Shown in pieces: positions 1 through 13,946 of a DNA stretch of 64,000 bases. Origin of the DNA: Ricordea florida. Taxonomy: Eukaryota; Cnidaria; Anthozoa; Corallimorpharia; Ricordeidae. The notes under the pieces were generated by a model that worked only from the letters and a program-made list of their open reading frames with translations, searched no databases and had not been told where the DNA came from. Each line of letters starts with the position of its first letter. Position 1 is the first letter of the stretch. A program made the translations under genes and the position numbers. The stretch covers positions 12,471,151 through 12,535,150 of the forward strand of contig OX453275.1 of the NCBI GenBank assembly GCA_949710005.1, in the 5' to 3' direction.

Positions 1-742
1 CTTTAACAGTGTAGAGTAGTAATATTGTGTCTCAAAAAGACAATGAACTGAAAATTTCTTTTTCAGTCGTCAACGCAATTTCCCGCCAAAAATATGCGGG
101 CTACCAGAACAGCTTCCAAATAAATCACGTCACCTCGATGAGTTGACACATGTGCCCACAATATGGTCATGTGATGCTGGTCAGTGGCTATCCCGTTTTG
201 ACAGCTGTCAATTGACCATATTGTGAATGTCCAATACAAAAGATGTGGATTTGCCAAGACAAGCCTGAGATACCCCTCCCTTCCTTTTGATAGTCTCCCC
301 TACCCTACCCGTACAATCTGTAGACGCGTACGTACGTACGGACGTCGTACGTATGTACGTACGTACGTACGCTCGGTCAGTCACGTGATAACCAAACGAA
401 AAGAGGTTGACCATATTCCATGAGTATGGGGCTCTGCTCCACGCGCGCTTCGCGCGCGGGAGCCCCGCTATAAATGTAAGATGGGTAAGCCGTAACAACT
501 CACTGTGGCAACAACCGTTGATCGCTTCTAATAGATTACTGAACCTATATTTTCAAATAGTTCAATTCTATCGATTTTATCGGACATAATCGATCGTCAA
601 TATCGTCGACTGCCTTACCCGGAAGGATGGGATGTACCGTAATTGGCATTAGTTCAGTTTGTTGTTGAGATACTTTGGCATAATAAACGTATGCAGATTA
701 TACTCGGATAAGTTTTGTTCCCTATGCATTATACTAAGCAGG
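1..742. other. Non-coding flank with TACG microsatellite
   Basis: No gene is recognised here. A short alternating run of TACG/GTAC units lies at about 327-372. The rest is unique-looking AT-rich DNA. Confidence 0.5.
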
Positions 743-786
743 TCAGGAAAACACCAATAAAATTAAAAGTGCCAACAAAGACTTAC

Positions 787-1392
787 TTGCTAAAAAGTAC
801 ATAATGACGGAAAAGCAGTAAGCATCTTTGCAAAGCGTTAATGGCGTATCTCCCTTACTATCCTTCGCTTTCAAATCTCCCCCGCGACAGAGTAACAACT
901 TGAGACAACGAGCATGACCTTTCCACGCCGCTAAGTGAACTGGTGTTCTGTTGTCGACATGATCTACTACATTTGGATTCCCATCTGGCCAACCCAGCAT
1001 CAGCTTTAAACACTCGTAGTGTCCTCCAAATGCAGCGCAGTGCATCGGTGAATGCCCGGTTTGGGATTTAGAGGAGTTCAAATGAGATTGACCTGGTTCG
1101 TCTGCGTTCTCGGTTAACAGGAACTTTCTTAAAGCATAGTACTTGCCAGTGCAGGCCGCGTGATGAAGATCCCTAGAGTGATGGCGATTGTGTTGAAGAT
1201 GCTGAATAAAAGCTGTCTTGTTGAGAAGGCTCGTACACAAGAGACGCATTTTTGAGTTTCATTTGGAGTCTTGTGATTCGCGCTGTTCTTCAAATGTTGT
1301 AAAAAGCCCTCCTTCTCAACGAAAATCCGCTTGCATTTGAAACACTGGTAGTTTGATCTTGCACAAGGGAGATCCCTATCCTGGAACGGCAT
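787..1392 (-). pseudogene. C2H2 zinc finger plus ankyrin-repeat exon, frame-broken
   Basis: On the minus strand, one frame (from about 1392 to 1215) encodes a C2H2 finger with the CFKC pair and two spaced histidines, followed by the CVSC half of a second finger. The histidine half of that second finger (FIQHLQH) and the following ankyrin repeats (PMHCAAFGGHYECLKLML, TPVHLAAWKGHARCLKLLL) lie in another frame from about 1249 to 787. Joining them needs a one-base shift near 1205-1220, so this is either a pseudogene or a base error. A good donor, GTAAGT on the minus strand (plus 781-786), ends the exon at about 787. A possible acceptor lies at 1381-1383, but its upstream tract is purine-rich, so the 5' boundary is uncertain and the ATG at 1392 could be the start instead. 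The family pairs zinc fingers with ankyrin repeats for protein or nucleic-acid binding. No orthologue is named. Confidence 0.55.
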
Positions 1393-2737
1393 ACTTTTTC
1401 TTCTTCCACTTCACATTTTTATATCAAACGTCCGTCCTAACTCCTTTTATTGCCATTTCCTGGAACGCTAGAATTTTCTCTGATTTCCGGGAAAAAATTG
1501 GCTTCGTTGCCTTGTGGGTAACTGTCACCCAGGCTTTCATCAACCAGGAGGAGAGGAGAGGAGACTCGTACACGGCTTGCATTGATAACCTAGCTAGGGC
1601 CCGTTTCACGAAAGGCGCTGTACCTCACCACTCACCAGGCCAGAAAACTATTTTGTGATAGCGATATTCACAGCGGGAATCACAGTTTTGTTGTTTTTTA
1701 AGTTTTAGCCTGAAACGGGCCCCTGAGTATATCAAACCCAGCTGCGTTCGCGCCGTTAACTATAAATAAAATACAGCATCATGTTAGCCAAGCCTAAAAA
1801 CGGACTTCTCAATACAAGACAGCTCCAGTATTGCTGAAAGGTGATTCAGTCAATGCGAAACTAACTTTGGGTGATGGAATTATAAAAATTCCTTGGTTTT
1901 ATGATCTTTATTGTTGCTTACTGATTTCACGAAAATACCACGACGACTAACTGTTAGCGAAGTGAAAGAGACTTATATCAAAAATTTTTGTTGTCCTACT
2001 TGCCACCTCAACTTCAGAGAATATTTGTAAACTAAATTTACATTCCTCTTTGATAACTGGATATAACGTTTCTATCTGTTTAATTTTGTACAAAGTAAAA
2101 CGTTGTGAGGGAACAATTTGGAATGAATACGATTTCACGAAAATTTTCTCGACGGTTCAGCAGGCAAAGTTAGCAAAGAATTCACCAGGAGGGTTCAGTG
2201 TCGTTTTACATAACAATATACTTTGTAAATGAATGTAACGATTACAGATCACTTTGAGCTGCCGTATCGACCCATCCCATATATACTGTATCCCTACAAC
2301 GACAAATGCGTTTGGTATCGATCGAGGTCAATCATTCAAAGCTTTTAAAGATCACCGAAGTTCAATTGTCTTTATTTGAGTTGTTTTAATATCGAATTAC
2401 CGTTCCATTCTTCGGCTCAACAAGAGTATATTTTGTTTAAACATGGACCGCTAAAACACCATTCGTGTTTCATCCATTTTACATCAGCTTAGATACGGGG
2501 TGACTGGACGGTCGGACGCTACGTCATAACCAAAATTACCAAATATTCTTATCATGCATGGTGTTCCGCTACGAGCGCGGGAACTCCTCTATAATAAACT
2601 AGTCTAGGAAAGTCTGATACTCAAAGATGATAGGCGTGGATATTCCATGTGCTCAAGGTGATGAAATATCCGTCTGGGTTTATAGAACCGAGACAGTGTT
2701 ATCACTGGGCATGTACCGGGGTGTTTCGCACATGTTG
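1393..2737. other. Intergenic DNA, nothing recognised
   Basis: Only short unsupported open frames occur here. No domain, RNA gene or clear repeat structure was seen. Confidence 0.4.
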
Positions 2738-2746
2738 GCAAATTAT

Positions 2747-2960
2747 TAGCCTGCGAACAGGCTCCCTGTTGGTTTCAGAGCGAGCTAGCCGAGTGTAGTC
2801 TAGGGCGAGCAGGACGAGCCGAGAGCGTTCTGGTGACGAGGGCGTCCCACTCACTTCGCTCGCGGATTCACACTCCGACTCCCACTCGCTTCGCTAACGG
2901 AATCGCGCTTTCGCTCGCGGAATTTTTTTCCGCCCTCGCTGGGAGCCTGTTCACAGGCTA
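2747..2960. mobile_element. 214-bp MITE with 9-bp target duplication
   Basis: The termini are inverted copies: TAGCCTGCGAACAGGCTCCC on the left and its near-complement (one mismatch) on the right. The element is bracketed by the direct repeat GCAAATTAT at 2738-2746 and 2961-2969. A 9-bp duplication is typical of MULE-type transposases. The interior is GC-rich and carries no ORF. Confidence 0.8.
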
Positions 2961-2969
2961 GCAAATTAT

Positions 2970-4844
2970 ACAACACGACTCCCGCCAATCATGGAGTGGC
3001 CGGAAAAAATATGATAGAGGAGATAAGAGAGATATCCCTTGAAAATCAACGTGCTTATTGGAGTGTACTCATAAATCGCAGAAAATATCGTTTTTTAACG
3101 TGCTAGATTCGGGATAAAGCCCCACAGAATTGTATGTATTTTGTGGCATCAAGTTAACAAGTTTACGTTTTCCAGTCACAGTTTCGTTTTCCAGTTACGT
3201 TACAGTTCAATACTCTACTAACAATCACAGGAAGTATGATAGACTTGACAAGTACAGTATATTGAAAATTAAGGGACGATGTAGTAGAATCAGGGAAGAG
3301 AAAAGAGTCACAGGGAAAAATAAAACGACGGCAGCGCGTAACAGAACCATATAGTTTTCTAGTTAAACACTAGTCTTGTTAAGTAACATTTGAAATGCAG
3401 ACATCTACCTACATAATTAAGACAAACGGTAATCAGTATTACTTAGTCACACAACACACACACACACTACATACACACTAATACTTAGTCATGTACTACT
3501 TTGACTTGAAGTCAAAAAAAAATTCAAATGGCTTAGACGTTATATTTGCTTCAATAGTAGATACTGTTTGAATTTTCTTTTTTTTGGGGGGGGGGGGGGG
3601 GTGGGGGGCGGGAAGTAGAGAGAATAAGATCTCTGAAATCTTGCGGTAATTTTTCCCAAATTTAAATCACACTATTAAATATATTTTATGGTAACAGAGA
3701 TACTTTGGTAAAATGGTTCAAAGAAAAAAAAAAAAGGACTGCAGGAACTCGTGAGTAAGACGTTAATAGAACTCTAAGCACACTGGTTTCACGTGAAACA
3801 ACCTGCCGCTGATTTCAGAATAAATCAATAAATACGCCACGTCCCAAGCAACTCAACGAGCAGCCATGTCAAATCTACTGATGTCATCTTAACTGACTTA
3901 AGGCCGCTGTCTCGTTTTAATGACTTGCTACGTTGTCTTCAAAAGCCTGTAGTTAGACCAAAAAATCGTGTTGTGTTTATCTAATCCAACATAGCTTGAC
4001 GACTTTGTCCCATGATGCCAAAAAACAAGGTGGGTGTACGACTTGAAGGAAGTTTTCTATCTACGACAAGAATTTGGTTAAACGTGTTGACCAATTGGCT
4101 TGGTTAAACGAAAAAGCTTATAACATGGTTCATACAGACCCGAGACCTTTTTTTTCAAGGACAAATCACATTTTTTCAAGGACTTATTTTCCACCCAATT
4201 TGACTCCACGACACCGAAAAACTTACAAGACCGATTATTATTGTAGGGGGGTACAGGTTATTGCAATGCCTTATCCCTGGAAGGCACGGTCCCTAAGGTA
4301 CATCAAATAACAGCAATGAACTACACCAGACTTAAAACAGTTTCACGCGATGCTTCACGCACAAAATTGCGTCTTGCTGAGCTTTCAAAGTTTTCTGTGC
4401 GCAAGACAAGGTTGCGTTAATAAAGTTTTATTTATTCAAGGACCTTCCGATAAGATTCAAGGACTTCTGGAGAAAATTCAAGGACTTTTCAAGGACTTGA
4501 GCAAATTTTTCAATTTTCAAGGACTTTTCAAGGGGTTGATGCTTTTTCAAGGACTATTCAAGGCCCGTGCGAACCATGTATAAGTTACCTCTCCATAATG
4601 TCAATAAAGTAAAGCTCAGAATCTAATTTATTTTACTCAGTATCGATTTCACAAATCGTTTACATAGTAAAATAACTATACGATGCTATTGGCATGTTAG
4701 CCAACTTAGTTCTTTTTCTTTTTTTTGAGTAACTTTTCCCCACTGTTCTTTCAAACGCCGTAACTTTTCATTCAGAAACTATTAAAAAAAGTTTCAATAA
4801 GTTTCGGTTCGCCCCACTGATACAGTCTTCGTCACAGGAACAAA
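2970..4844. other. Non-coding DNA with poly-G tract and TTCAAGGACTT repeats
   Basis: A poly-G tract lies at about 3586-3608. At 4150-4190 and 4430-4565 the undecamer TTCAAGGACTT and close variants recur many times, which looks like a degenerate minisatellite or part of a dispersed repeat. No gene is recognised. Confidence 0.45.
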
Positions 4845-5837
<993 letters not shown>

Positions 5838-5945
5838 CGCTTCTTGCTCCACTTTTGTACGTACAGTTTATAACGCTTCTTGTTCCACTTTTGTACGTAC
5901 AGTTTATAACGCTTCTTGTTCCACTTTTGTACGTACAGTTTATAA
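5838..5945. repeat. Three-copy 36-bp tandem repeat
   Basis: Three consecutive, almost identical 36-bp units beginning CGCTTCTTGTTCCACTTTTG. Each carries the palindrome GTACGTAC. The first copy differs by one base. Confidence 0.9.
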
Positions 5946-6699
5946 CGGTTCAAGTCCACTTTTCTTCAAAAGAGTTTCTGATCCGTCCAAACTCAGTCAG
6001 GGGCCACACCTGTGGGTAAAAAGGTTAAACGTCAAATACACCATTCATACTGAATACAATTTTCAAGTTTCTATCCTTGTCAAGCACCGTATAATTATGT
6101 TCCAATGAAGAAACATGAGTGTTCACCACAGAGGTCAAAGAAATTTTTCTCTATCTTGTGCGGTTCTAGTCTATTCCCACTGTAAGGCCTGATGCTCAGT
6201 GAAAACTTCGGGAAGTAATTTGTAGCACTAAAATTTCCACGCAGGGTTAATTCTATGTTTCACCCTTCACCTGATGTGAACAGTACACATCTAAGGTTCA
6301 AATGAGCTCACCAAGATAATTAAATGATTTAGAAATCAATCTTTACGCGTTTCCAAGATCACAGAATGATTTGAAGAACTTTGAATGTAACAAACGCTGC
6401 AATCTGTTCAAGCGAATCAGTTGAATGAACTTCACATAGTTGTCTTTATTTTCTGTCTTCCATTTTACATGTATACTGTATATACGAAATCCCATATTTG
6501 TTCCTGTAATTTGGCAAAAAGACTACAAATTGCACTCGCTCTAGGGGCTCGTGGGCTTTCATTAGTCTTTGAAAAATTCAATTGCATTCGAAATTATGTC
6601 ATTATCTTTTGAACGCTGGTCAATTGAAGGCAAACATTTTGGTTAGCAGGCGGCTGGAGAAACTGGTCAATTTAGTCAGGAGATTCTCAACTATATAAA
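5946..6699. other. Non-coding DNA, nothing recognised
   Basis: No gene or repeat could be supported. Confidence 0.4.
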
Positions 6700-6746
6700 A
6701 TTGTGCATATCGACCAAGTCAGCCTGACTTGGTCGATATGCACAAT
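6700..6746. repeat. Near-perfect 47-bp palindrome
   Basis: Two 23-bp arms beginning ATTGTGCATATCGACCAAG are exact reverse complements around a single central base at 6723. It could be the fused ends of a fold-back element. No target duplication was found. Confidence 0.85.
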
Positions 6747-8194
6747 ATTTTCAGAGTAACTTTTTCCCTTGTGGAAAGTAGGAAATGGGCTCCCACAATC
6801 CTATAAATCGTGTTTGAATGTTACAGCAAATGCCATTTTCGTACATATGGGAAGAATAATAGAGCTATCAGACAAACATTGTCTGAAATAGAGGTGCCAC
6901 AAAGCACGATATAAATCATTTAGCTATTGAGGAGTTTGTTTAAATGCTACTGCTACTGCTACTACTACTTATTATTAATTCGCTTGATTCGGCCAATCTG
7001 ATTCGACACGTGGTGGAACCCACCCACCATCGTGGTTATATCCTTGATTTTATTATCACAAGAACAGATGAAGATCTACTCAGGGATGTTAACATGCTTC
7101 CGGATGTATTCTAGGATCACCGGGTATGTAAGATGGACTGCCCAACTGGATTCAGCGAATCTACACAGTGAAATTCCACACAGTATTTCTGGAAAATTGA
7201 CCCCTCTATTATTCCAATGTCTATAATTTAATCTGTAAATTAAACACTTCGCTAAAAGAAATCTATGCGGTTGCCCCTATTCAATTTTGTTGGGTAAGAC
7301 ATCGTTCTAAGAGAGGTCGCCCCACTCCCCATGATACAAGGATGACCTTGGAAGGGTTAAATGCGAAAAGCGAAGATTGCAACATAAATACAGAAATTCA
7401 AGACTTACGGTGGATAAGCAACTATTTGAGGGTAAAAGCTTTGAATACAACGATCTAATCGATTCATTCAAGAATATATGCATATATGCTAGTTTTAAGA
7501 ACATCAAATTTCCAAGGGGCAACTATCAGACCGATACTTCCGAGACATAAACACTCTGTTGTCTTTATTGTTCCCACTAAATTTTTTTTTCCGGGCGCCA
7601 GTTGAAAAACAGTCAAAACCCACTAAATGCAGATCAATAAAATATTTATTCATACGAACAGCCTGTCACAAATGTCACTAATTCGCAACGTACTCCCTCA
7701 TTGACAAGGGCAGTTACATCTTCTTCGCTGACCTCGGCGAAGCGAGTAGCCATAATTATTTAAAATTTCACGGACGAGTACTATCCATCCGGGTATTTTC
7801 CTCGGAAGGGCACTATGCGCTCATAGTGTCTGTCAGCGAACGAACACTATCGCGTCATGTGATCAATTTAAACCAATAAGAATAGGAGAAAATTTAGTGG
7901 AGAACTATAAGTACATGTGGCTGGTGGTCCGCTCTGATTGGTTCATTTCGATCCTGTTATAGTTCTTGTCGTGTCATCACAAATTCGAGTCGCTAAAGGC
8001 AGAGATTCAAGACCAGGAGCTTACATCCACAGAACGGGATCATGCAAGATACTGGAAGAGCCCTTTTTCGAAATGTCGCGTATGCGGCCCTTCCAAGAGA
8101 GATTCTAATTAATGTTGAGCCCAAGAGATTTACAGTGATTGGTTTGGTTTATTTGGACGCCATCAACATTAATGTATATTGCTTCAGTAGTCAT
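6747..8194. other. Non-coding DNA, nothing recognised
   Basis: Short open frames only. No motif was recognised. Confidence 0.4.
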
Positions 8195-8618
8195 TTAAAG
8201 ACTGTAATTCTTGCCTCGAACTAATAATAATTTAGCGACATTGAGGCTTAGCTTGTTAGCTTTAAGCCAAAGATCTATATGACTCAGTTCACTATTGGTC
8301 TGGTTCTCAAGGTCAGCTTTGCTAGGTGCAGAAACGGTAGCATTGGTGTCATCAGCATATATTCGAGGAGAGCCAATGTTCAAGCAATTTGGTAGGTCCT
8401 TTATGTAGAGGTACTCCACAGCTCAGTGGACCTGCGCTAGATAGGTGATTGTTTACATTGCGTCTTAGCACACGGTTAGTTACGTAAGACTGGAACCAAT
8501 TCAGGGCATTTTGGTCGAGCCCATAACTGTCAAGTTTTTGGAGAATCATTTTATGGTCAATGGTGTCAAAGGCCTTCTTCAGATCAACGAAAATAACGCC
8601 AATGAGAAGAACTGCCAC
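8195..8618 (-). pseudogene. LINE reverse-transcriptase fragment
   Basis: Two minus-strand frames together give the palm of a non-LTR reverse transcriptase. The first has FVDLKKAFDTIDH (catalytic Asp of motif A). The second has the catalytic YADDT box followed by NKLSLN. The stretch normally between them, around the GVPQGS motif, is deleted, and the two halves are in different frames near 8405-8420. Nothing of the endonuclease domain is present, so this is a dead, truncated copy. Confidence 0.85.
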
Positions 8619-8639
8619 GCAAGTAATGGCGTCTCTACC

Positions 8640-10167
8640 CAGGATGAGAGTGAAGGAGCCACTGCAAACATTTTGTCAAGTGGTGTTGACTTTGCTGGCC
8701 AAAGAAAATTTCAAAAGACGGTGCCGAAGACTTCAAGAGCCAGTTTAGCACTTTTAATACAACAATGACTAAGGGAATGGTTACCCAGGCTTAATTCGAG
8801 TAATAAATAACCTCGGCCTGAAAAGAACTTTCACTGAGATGCTCCAAGTGGCCAATGGCCGCTAGGTCGGTAACAAAAGTCCCTTCGGGTGATGATGGAT
8901 AAACACGAGTGGAACAGATCCCAGTCTTAAGGAACGTTCTAACAAGGGGCGTCTCTAAGCTGCCCATAAGAAATCGAACGAAAAATCCTCAACAAACGCT
9001 AAGCACAGCTGATTACAGAGTGACACTGGTAAGTACTTGGTGCAGGCTGCACTCACATAGTAAGGACACTAAAGTAAGCATGGGCTGGGGATGATTAAGA
9101 ACACTGAAGTACGGCTAAGGATGAGTACGGCTAGAGTACAGCTGAGGTAAAGCTTGGCCACTATATTTATAACGCAGACCATTCTTTTAATGGGTGAACC
9201 TCTCAAACCATAGCCTGCACCAAGTACTTACCGCGACACTATTATACTTTATAAGAAACTTACTGTCACTTCCTCAATCGAATAATATATCGATATGCCT
9301 TTCTTGAACGTATCGGCGATATTCGGCGATATTCGGCAATATTCCAACCAACACATGGAAAAGTATAGTGTTCTACGATTATTCACAGCAGTACTTTGGA
9401 GGATTTGCGACCGCAAGTCTTGTTAGGATGTTAGGCACTAACCAACCTTAAAGCAAGCCCTTCCTCGGATAAGTCCAGATGGTACGGGTCCGTAATCTCT
9501 AGAATCTCTTGAATCACTTGAATTGTCACCCAACAACCAAACATGTCCCTTTGGAATCTACCAAACAAAAATAACCCAATGAGATAACAAGCCCCAAAAT
9601 TCTTTACTTGTAACAATATATGTTTTGTTCTTATGAGATTTGAAGACATACGCCAACGAAAAGAAACATAACACACGAAAAGCAAGGGTATTACGTAATA
9701 CACCAAACACGAGATACAGTGTTTCATCACATATCAAACACAGAAAATTGAGTTGAAAATACGGAGCGTGGCGAAGTGTTTTTGGTGAAATTGCAAGTAT
9801 TAATATGTACTGAAACATATGTATGGAGCGTTTGATATAGCTTCTCGAGCAAACTGATTTAGAAGGAGAAATTATCGATGTCAAAACGAGCCGTGTTTAA
9901 TCAGATAATAATATACAAACACGTCACGGTTATTGATTTTCGATGTCTTTCACTTATGCATTGCTAATTAATTTGAGAAGTATTTATGGATACTTATCTG
10001 CTTCAACGCAGTACTTGTAGGAGAATACCGTAATGTACTAACTTTTTTTGATAAAGCGGTGAGCAGATGGTAACGTCAGACATATTACCTAGATTATCTA
10101 TAATTATGATTTAAATTATGTAAATGAATATATGAAAGATCATATATTTGAACTGCAGAGTAATATG
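8640..10167. other. Non-coding DNA with an inverted repeat and a dispersed repeat
   Basis: GTAAGTACTTGGTGCAGGCT at 9029-9048 recurs inverted at 9212-9231, outlining a roughly 200-bp fold-back unit. The stretch at about 9720-9960 is homologous to 52,630-52,865 (shared CATATCAAACAC, GATATAGCTTCTCGA and GTGTTTAATCAGAT), so it is a copy of a dispersed repeat family. Confidence 0.6.
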
Positions 10168-10299
10168 TAATGACATAAATTGATCATCGCAGTTATGTAC
10201 ACAACTTAAGCAGCTGTGAAAATAAAGCTTTTTTTCAGGCTTTATTTTCACAGCTGCTTAAGTTGTGTACATAACTGCGATGATCAATTAATGTCATTA
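10168..10299. mobile_element. Palindromic MITE, family copy 1
   Basis: Two arms of about 60 bp (left arm ends ACTTAAGCAGCTGTGAAAAT) are nearly exact reverse complements around a short loop. The same arm sequence occurs at 53,888-53,955 (half copy) and 57,880-58,040. The preceding 50 bp (TGAATATATGAAAG and onwards) are also shared with the third copy, so the true element is larger than the palindrome. Confidence 0.8.
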
Positions 10300-10537
10300 T
10301 ATGATTTAAATTACCGTGTAGCAAGTTAAAAGACTAGTTTTTTCCTCATGGGCAAACATGTTAGTTCGGTATTGTTACCTAATTCAGCCTATTCCTGAAT
10401 GACTTCGTTAAGTAATGTTTGTGAACGCTCACTTTATTTTCTTATTTGCAGATACAACATGCAGTATTTACTCAACTGCGGCAATTAGATGTAGTATTTA
10501 GGTAAAGTTTCATCTCCACATGCTGCAATCGGATAAA

Positions 10538-10661
10538 TATCAGTTTCTGGGCAACTGTGCACCTACCCCTCCCCTAATCCAACAAGTTATAATGAGTTAA
10601 AAAGTTAGCGCTAATGTTGGTTTAGGGGAGGGGTAGGTGCACGGTTGCCCAGAAACTGATA
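10538..10661. mobile_element. 124-bp MITE with 40-bp inverted repeats
   Basis: The left arm begins TATCAGTTTCTGGGCAACTG and continues through CCTACCCCTCCCCTAA. It is repeated inverted at 10,621-10,661 with one or two differences. No coding capacity. Confidence 0.85.
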
Positions 10662-13600
10662 TAGGTCCCTGCAATCTGTGTAATGATTACTTGTAGACCC
10701 TTTTTTGCATTGTTTATAGCTGTGGTGATCAGGCAAACTTCGACACTACCTTGATGCCATCTTGCCCATCTGGACCAGTTCTGATAAAATCTCCACTCTG
10801 CTAGCATAAAGAAACAGACTCTAAATGAGCCACAATGCCATCCACAGTAAGTGTCAAATATGGGAACGTTTGAAATCAGGATACAAAACACTGATAAATG
10901 TAATGTCACCGTAATTGTTGAAGAACTTGTGAACACTGTTTTATGTTGCAGGAAATGAGTGATTCACATAATATTTTAAGATGCACAATTCAGCATTAAT
11001 TTTGACTGCATAATGCGCTGTGATGAATGAATATAGAGTCCTTCTTTTAGAGTGAAAGACATGCAACCAAAAGACATCCTAACAAACTTGCTGTTACAAA
11101 ACTTGCAACAAAGACAGTATTTACACAAACCATACCATGGCAGCAATACGCTTGCATATCAGGTCATTTGGATCTGTAGGTGACCTAGCAACAACAACAT
11201 CCCCTCTGGATATATGAAACAAAAACACAATTTACAATCTCAGCTATACAAAAAACAACATTCAAACTAAAAAAAAAAGAAAAAAAAAAGAAAAGAAAAA
11301 AAAAAAACAAGTGAGAGCTCTTTGCATGAGATAAACTTTCCCCATTCAAATGGAAACAGTATCTTTTTTTGGGACAAGGCATAAATACAATGTAACACTC
11401 ATATAAAATTGATGTTAAAACTGCAGTCAACACAATCTTAAGGGATCACCCTTAGTGCAAGAAAAAGTGGTCACTTGATAGAGGTGGTTGCTTAATTAAT
11501 AGAAAAGTCAAGAAAATAAGCCAAAACCTTGGTGGATCCACTGATAATATTACTATACAGTACCTTATCAATTACAAAGCTCCTCACAGAAAAAATATAT
11601 TGAATTCTTATTTCATGGCTCAGCAAAAGACTGAAAATGCTGGTTTATTTCTTGTATGGAATAGGAATTCCCACTATACATTGCAACTATTGAATTTTTT
11701 TATTACAGTACAGTATTCTTTCAGTTTCTGTCAACACCACCACAAAAACTGAACTCTGTAACACCTGGGTAATGCACAGACTTCAGGCTTCGAAAGTGGT
11801 CACAAGTGGATAAGAAATTTAAGAGGTTGGTTAAGAGAGAGTTTTTGTAAGACTAAGAAACAAAACGGGTCTTTACAAGGTGGTTGCTTAAAAGAAATGG
11901 TTGATTAATAGAGTGGTCGTGAAGAGAGAGTTGACTGTAATCCAGTTTCATTTTCCTACTTGTTTGCTAAAAAGGAAATGGTGTAACAGTGCCCCTGTGT
12001 AGCTAGCATACATTGTTGGGCAGTGTTGCAAGATGGACAATTCAAGCCATACATCTGTACTTGGCATGTACATGTACCCAATGATCCTTCACTGGGCAAA
12101 CTTCCACTCTGATTGACCACTCAGAGGCAGTCTGTTGAATGATATATACGACTTGGTTGCAATTGCAAAAAATGAAATCACTGAAATCACTCACTGAATG
12201 AAATCACTCACTGAATAGATCATCCAGCAGGCTGGGCTGAAAATATCAAATGTCTTACTCCCATAATGACTAACAAATATTCAAAGCTGGCTAAGGGATT
12301 TGCCCTTTGGCAGCTACAGTATCAGCATAAAGAGACTTCAAGCTTGCTGCGTCATTGTTTCATAATTTATTTCTGAAGCTACTTGCACCTCCTATAATGC
12401 ATTATTTTATTAAACACTCCTCTAACCTCTTGAACTGCGAGCTTATGTGCTCTACTACAACCAAATCTCCATCACCTTTGGTGTTGAAAGCTGGGCGCAT
12501 AGAAGGTCCTGTCACCTACACCCAGGACAAATAAAAGAATAAACTACTTGAACTCAACATCAACATAAAAACAGTTGCCTCTTTTGATATTACTTAAGTC
12601 CCTTTTCAAAATTGCATAATCTGACTGAATGGTATAATTAACATTTCTAACAACGTACAGAAAGTAACAACTGAAAGGTGCATTCACTTCTGTGTAAAAA
12701 CCAAGAATATCATGATAATAATATATTGAGGGCATCACAATAGCATGCTGCTCAGCTACCAAATTTCTTTCATGAGTGGGCACAGCAGTGTTAATATGCT
12801 TCAACACGAGAAGAGAAATTTTGTATCTCCAAGCAGTGATGTAATGTTCTATTTATTACATAACACACCAATAAAATACCAAACCATTTCACTTTAACAT
12901 TTTAAGGCACAATTCATTGCTATCATAGCAACATGTTATCTTCATATGTGGAAATACCATGTTTTCTTGCGGAAGCTCGCCTGGTGTTTCACCATGGAGA
13001 TAATTATGAAGTTTCTCTGGTATCAGGAAAAATTGATTATAACCAAGTGCAATAAATATCACAGCTGAGCATTACCAACTGTTAACTTGCAAATTACAGT
13101 ACGAGAACAAATTTCGATAAAATTCCCAGCTTTGTCTTTTTATGGAAATGCATAACCTGCGGTATTATCATCTCTTAACAATCAGATGGTAGCTAGAGTG
13201 TAACTGATGTACTGCCTTGCCACAGTGGGTTGGTTTTAATTTACACTCAACTGACCACAAGCAAACAAAATTAACTCAAGGTCTAAAGATTGATTCTTTA
13301 TTTGAGATTAGTGGAGTGAGATTTTAAACCAGCTGACTACAGTAATGCAATATCACTAGCAAATGAAGGCATAGATTTTTAAAGTTTCTGAGAAGACAAT
13401 GTTTCCTGAACAATTCAATTTTTCTACATCCTTTTGAAACCCTTGTTTATACCCTTGCCAGAGTAGTTCAAGACTTCTGTTCAAATTTTTATATGACTAA
13501 CTTAAGACTTATGTTAACATTGTTGTAGGATTGGAGTAGCTTAAGACATTGACTTGTAGCACAATCTCTGTGTACATTCAGCATAACTGAACTTCGAAAT

Positions 13601-13946
13601 ATCATTTCTCCGAATGTATGGAACAGTTTTAATTCAAACTTTGTCATTTAATGTACGAAAGCTCAAAAAGCGAGAATACATAAAATTTTTCGGATGGGTA
13701 GGTCGATTTATAGATAAAAATGTCAAAAAGGATGCAAAATCGTTCAAGTTCTACGTGTAACGCGTAACAGCTCAAGTTACACATTAGCTTGTAAGCAAGT
13801 AAAAAAATTGATTTCTCTTCCTTATCAGCACATATTTGTTTCCATTTTATTGATCAAAACTGAGTATTGGTTGTTATAAAAAACATCAAAGTTACACAGC
13901 TCTTGGCGTTAAGTTATAAAAAGCCTAGCAAGTAAAAACGGATTTC
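10662..13946. other. AT-rich non-coding DNA
   Basis: An A-rich low-complexity run lies at about 11,268-11,310. Short direct repeats of TGAAATCACT occur near 12,172-12,215. No gene, domain or RNA was recognised. Confidence 0.4.

Noticed and set aside
1353-1658. 101-codon plus-strand frame near the ankyrin exon
   Set aside because: No domain, partly opposite the zinc-finger coding strand, and no splice signals.
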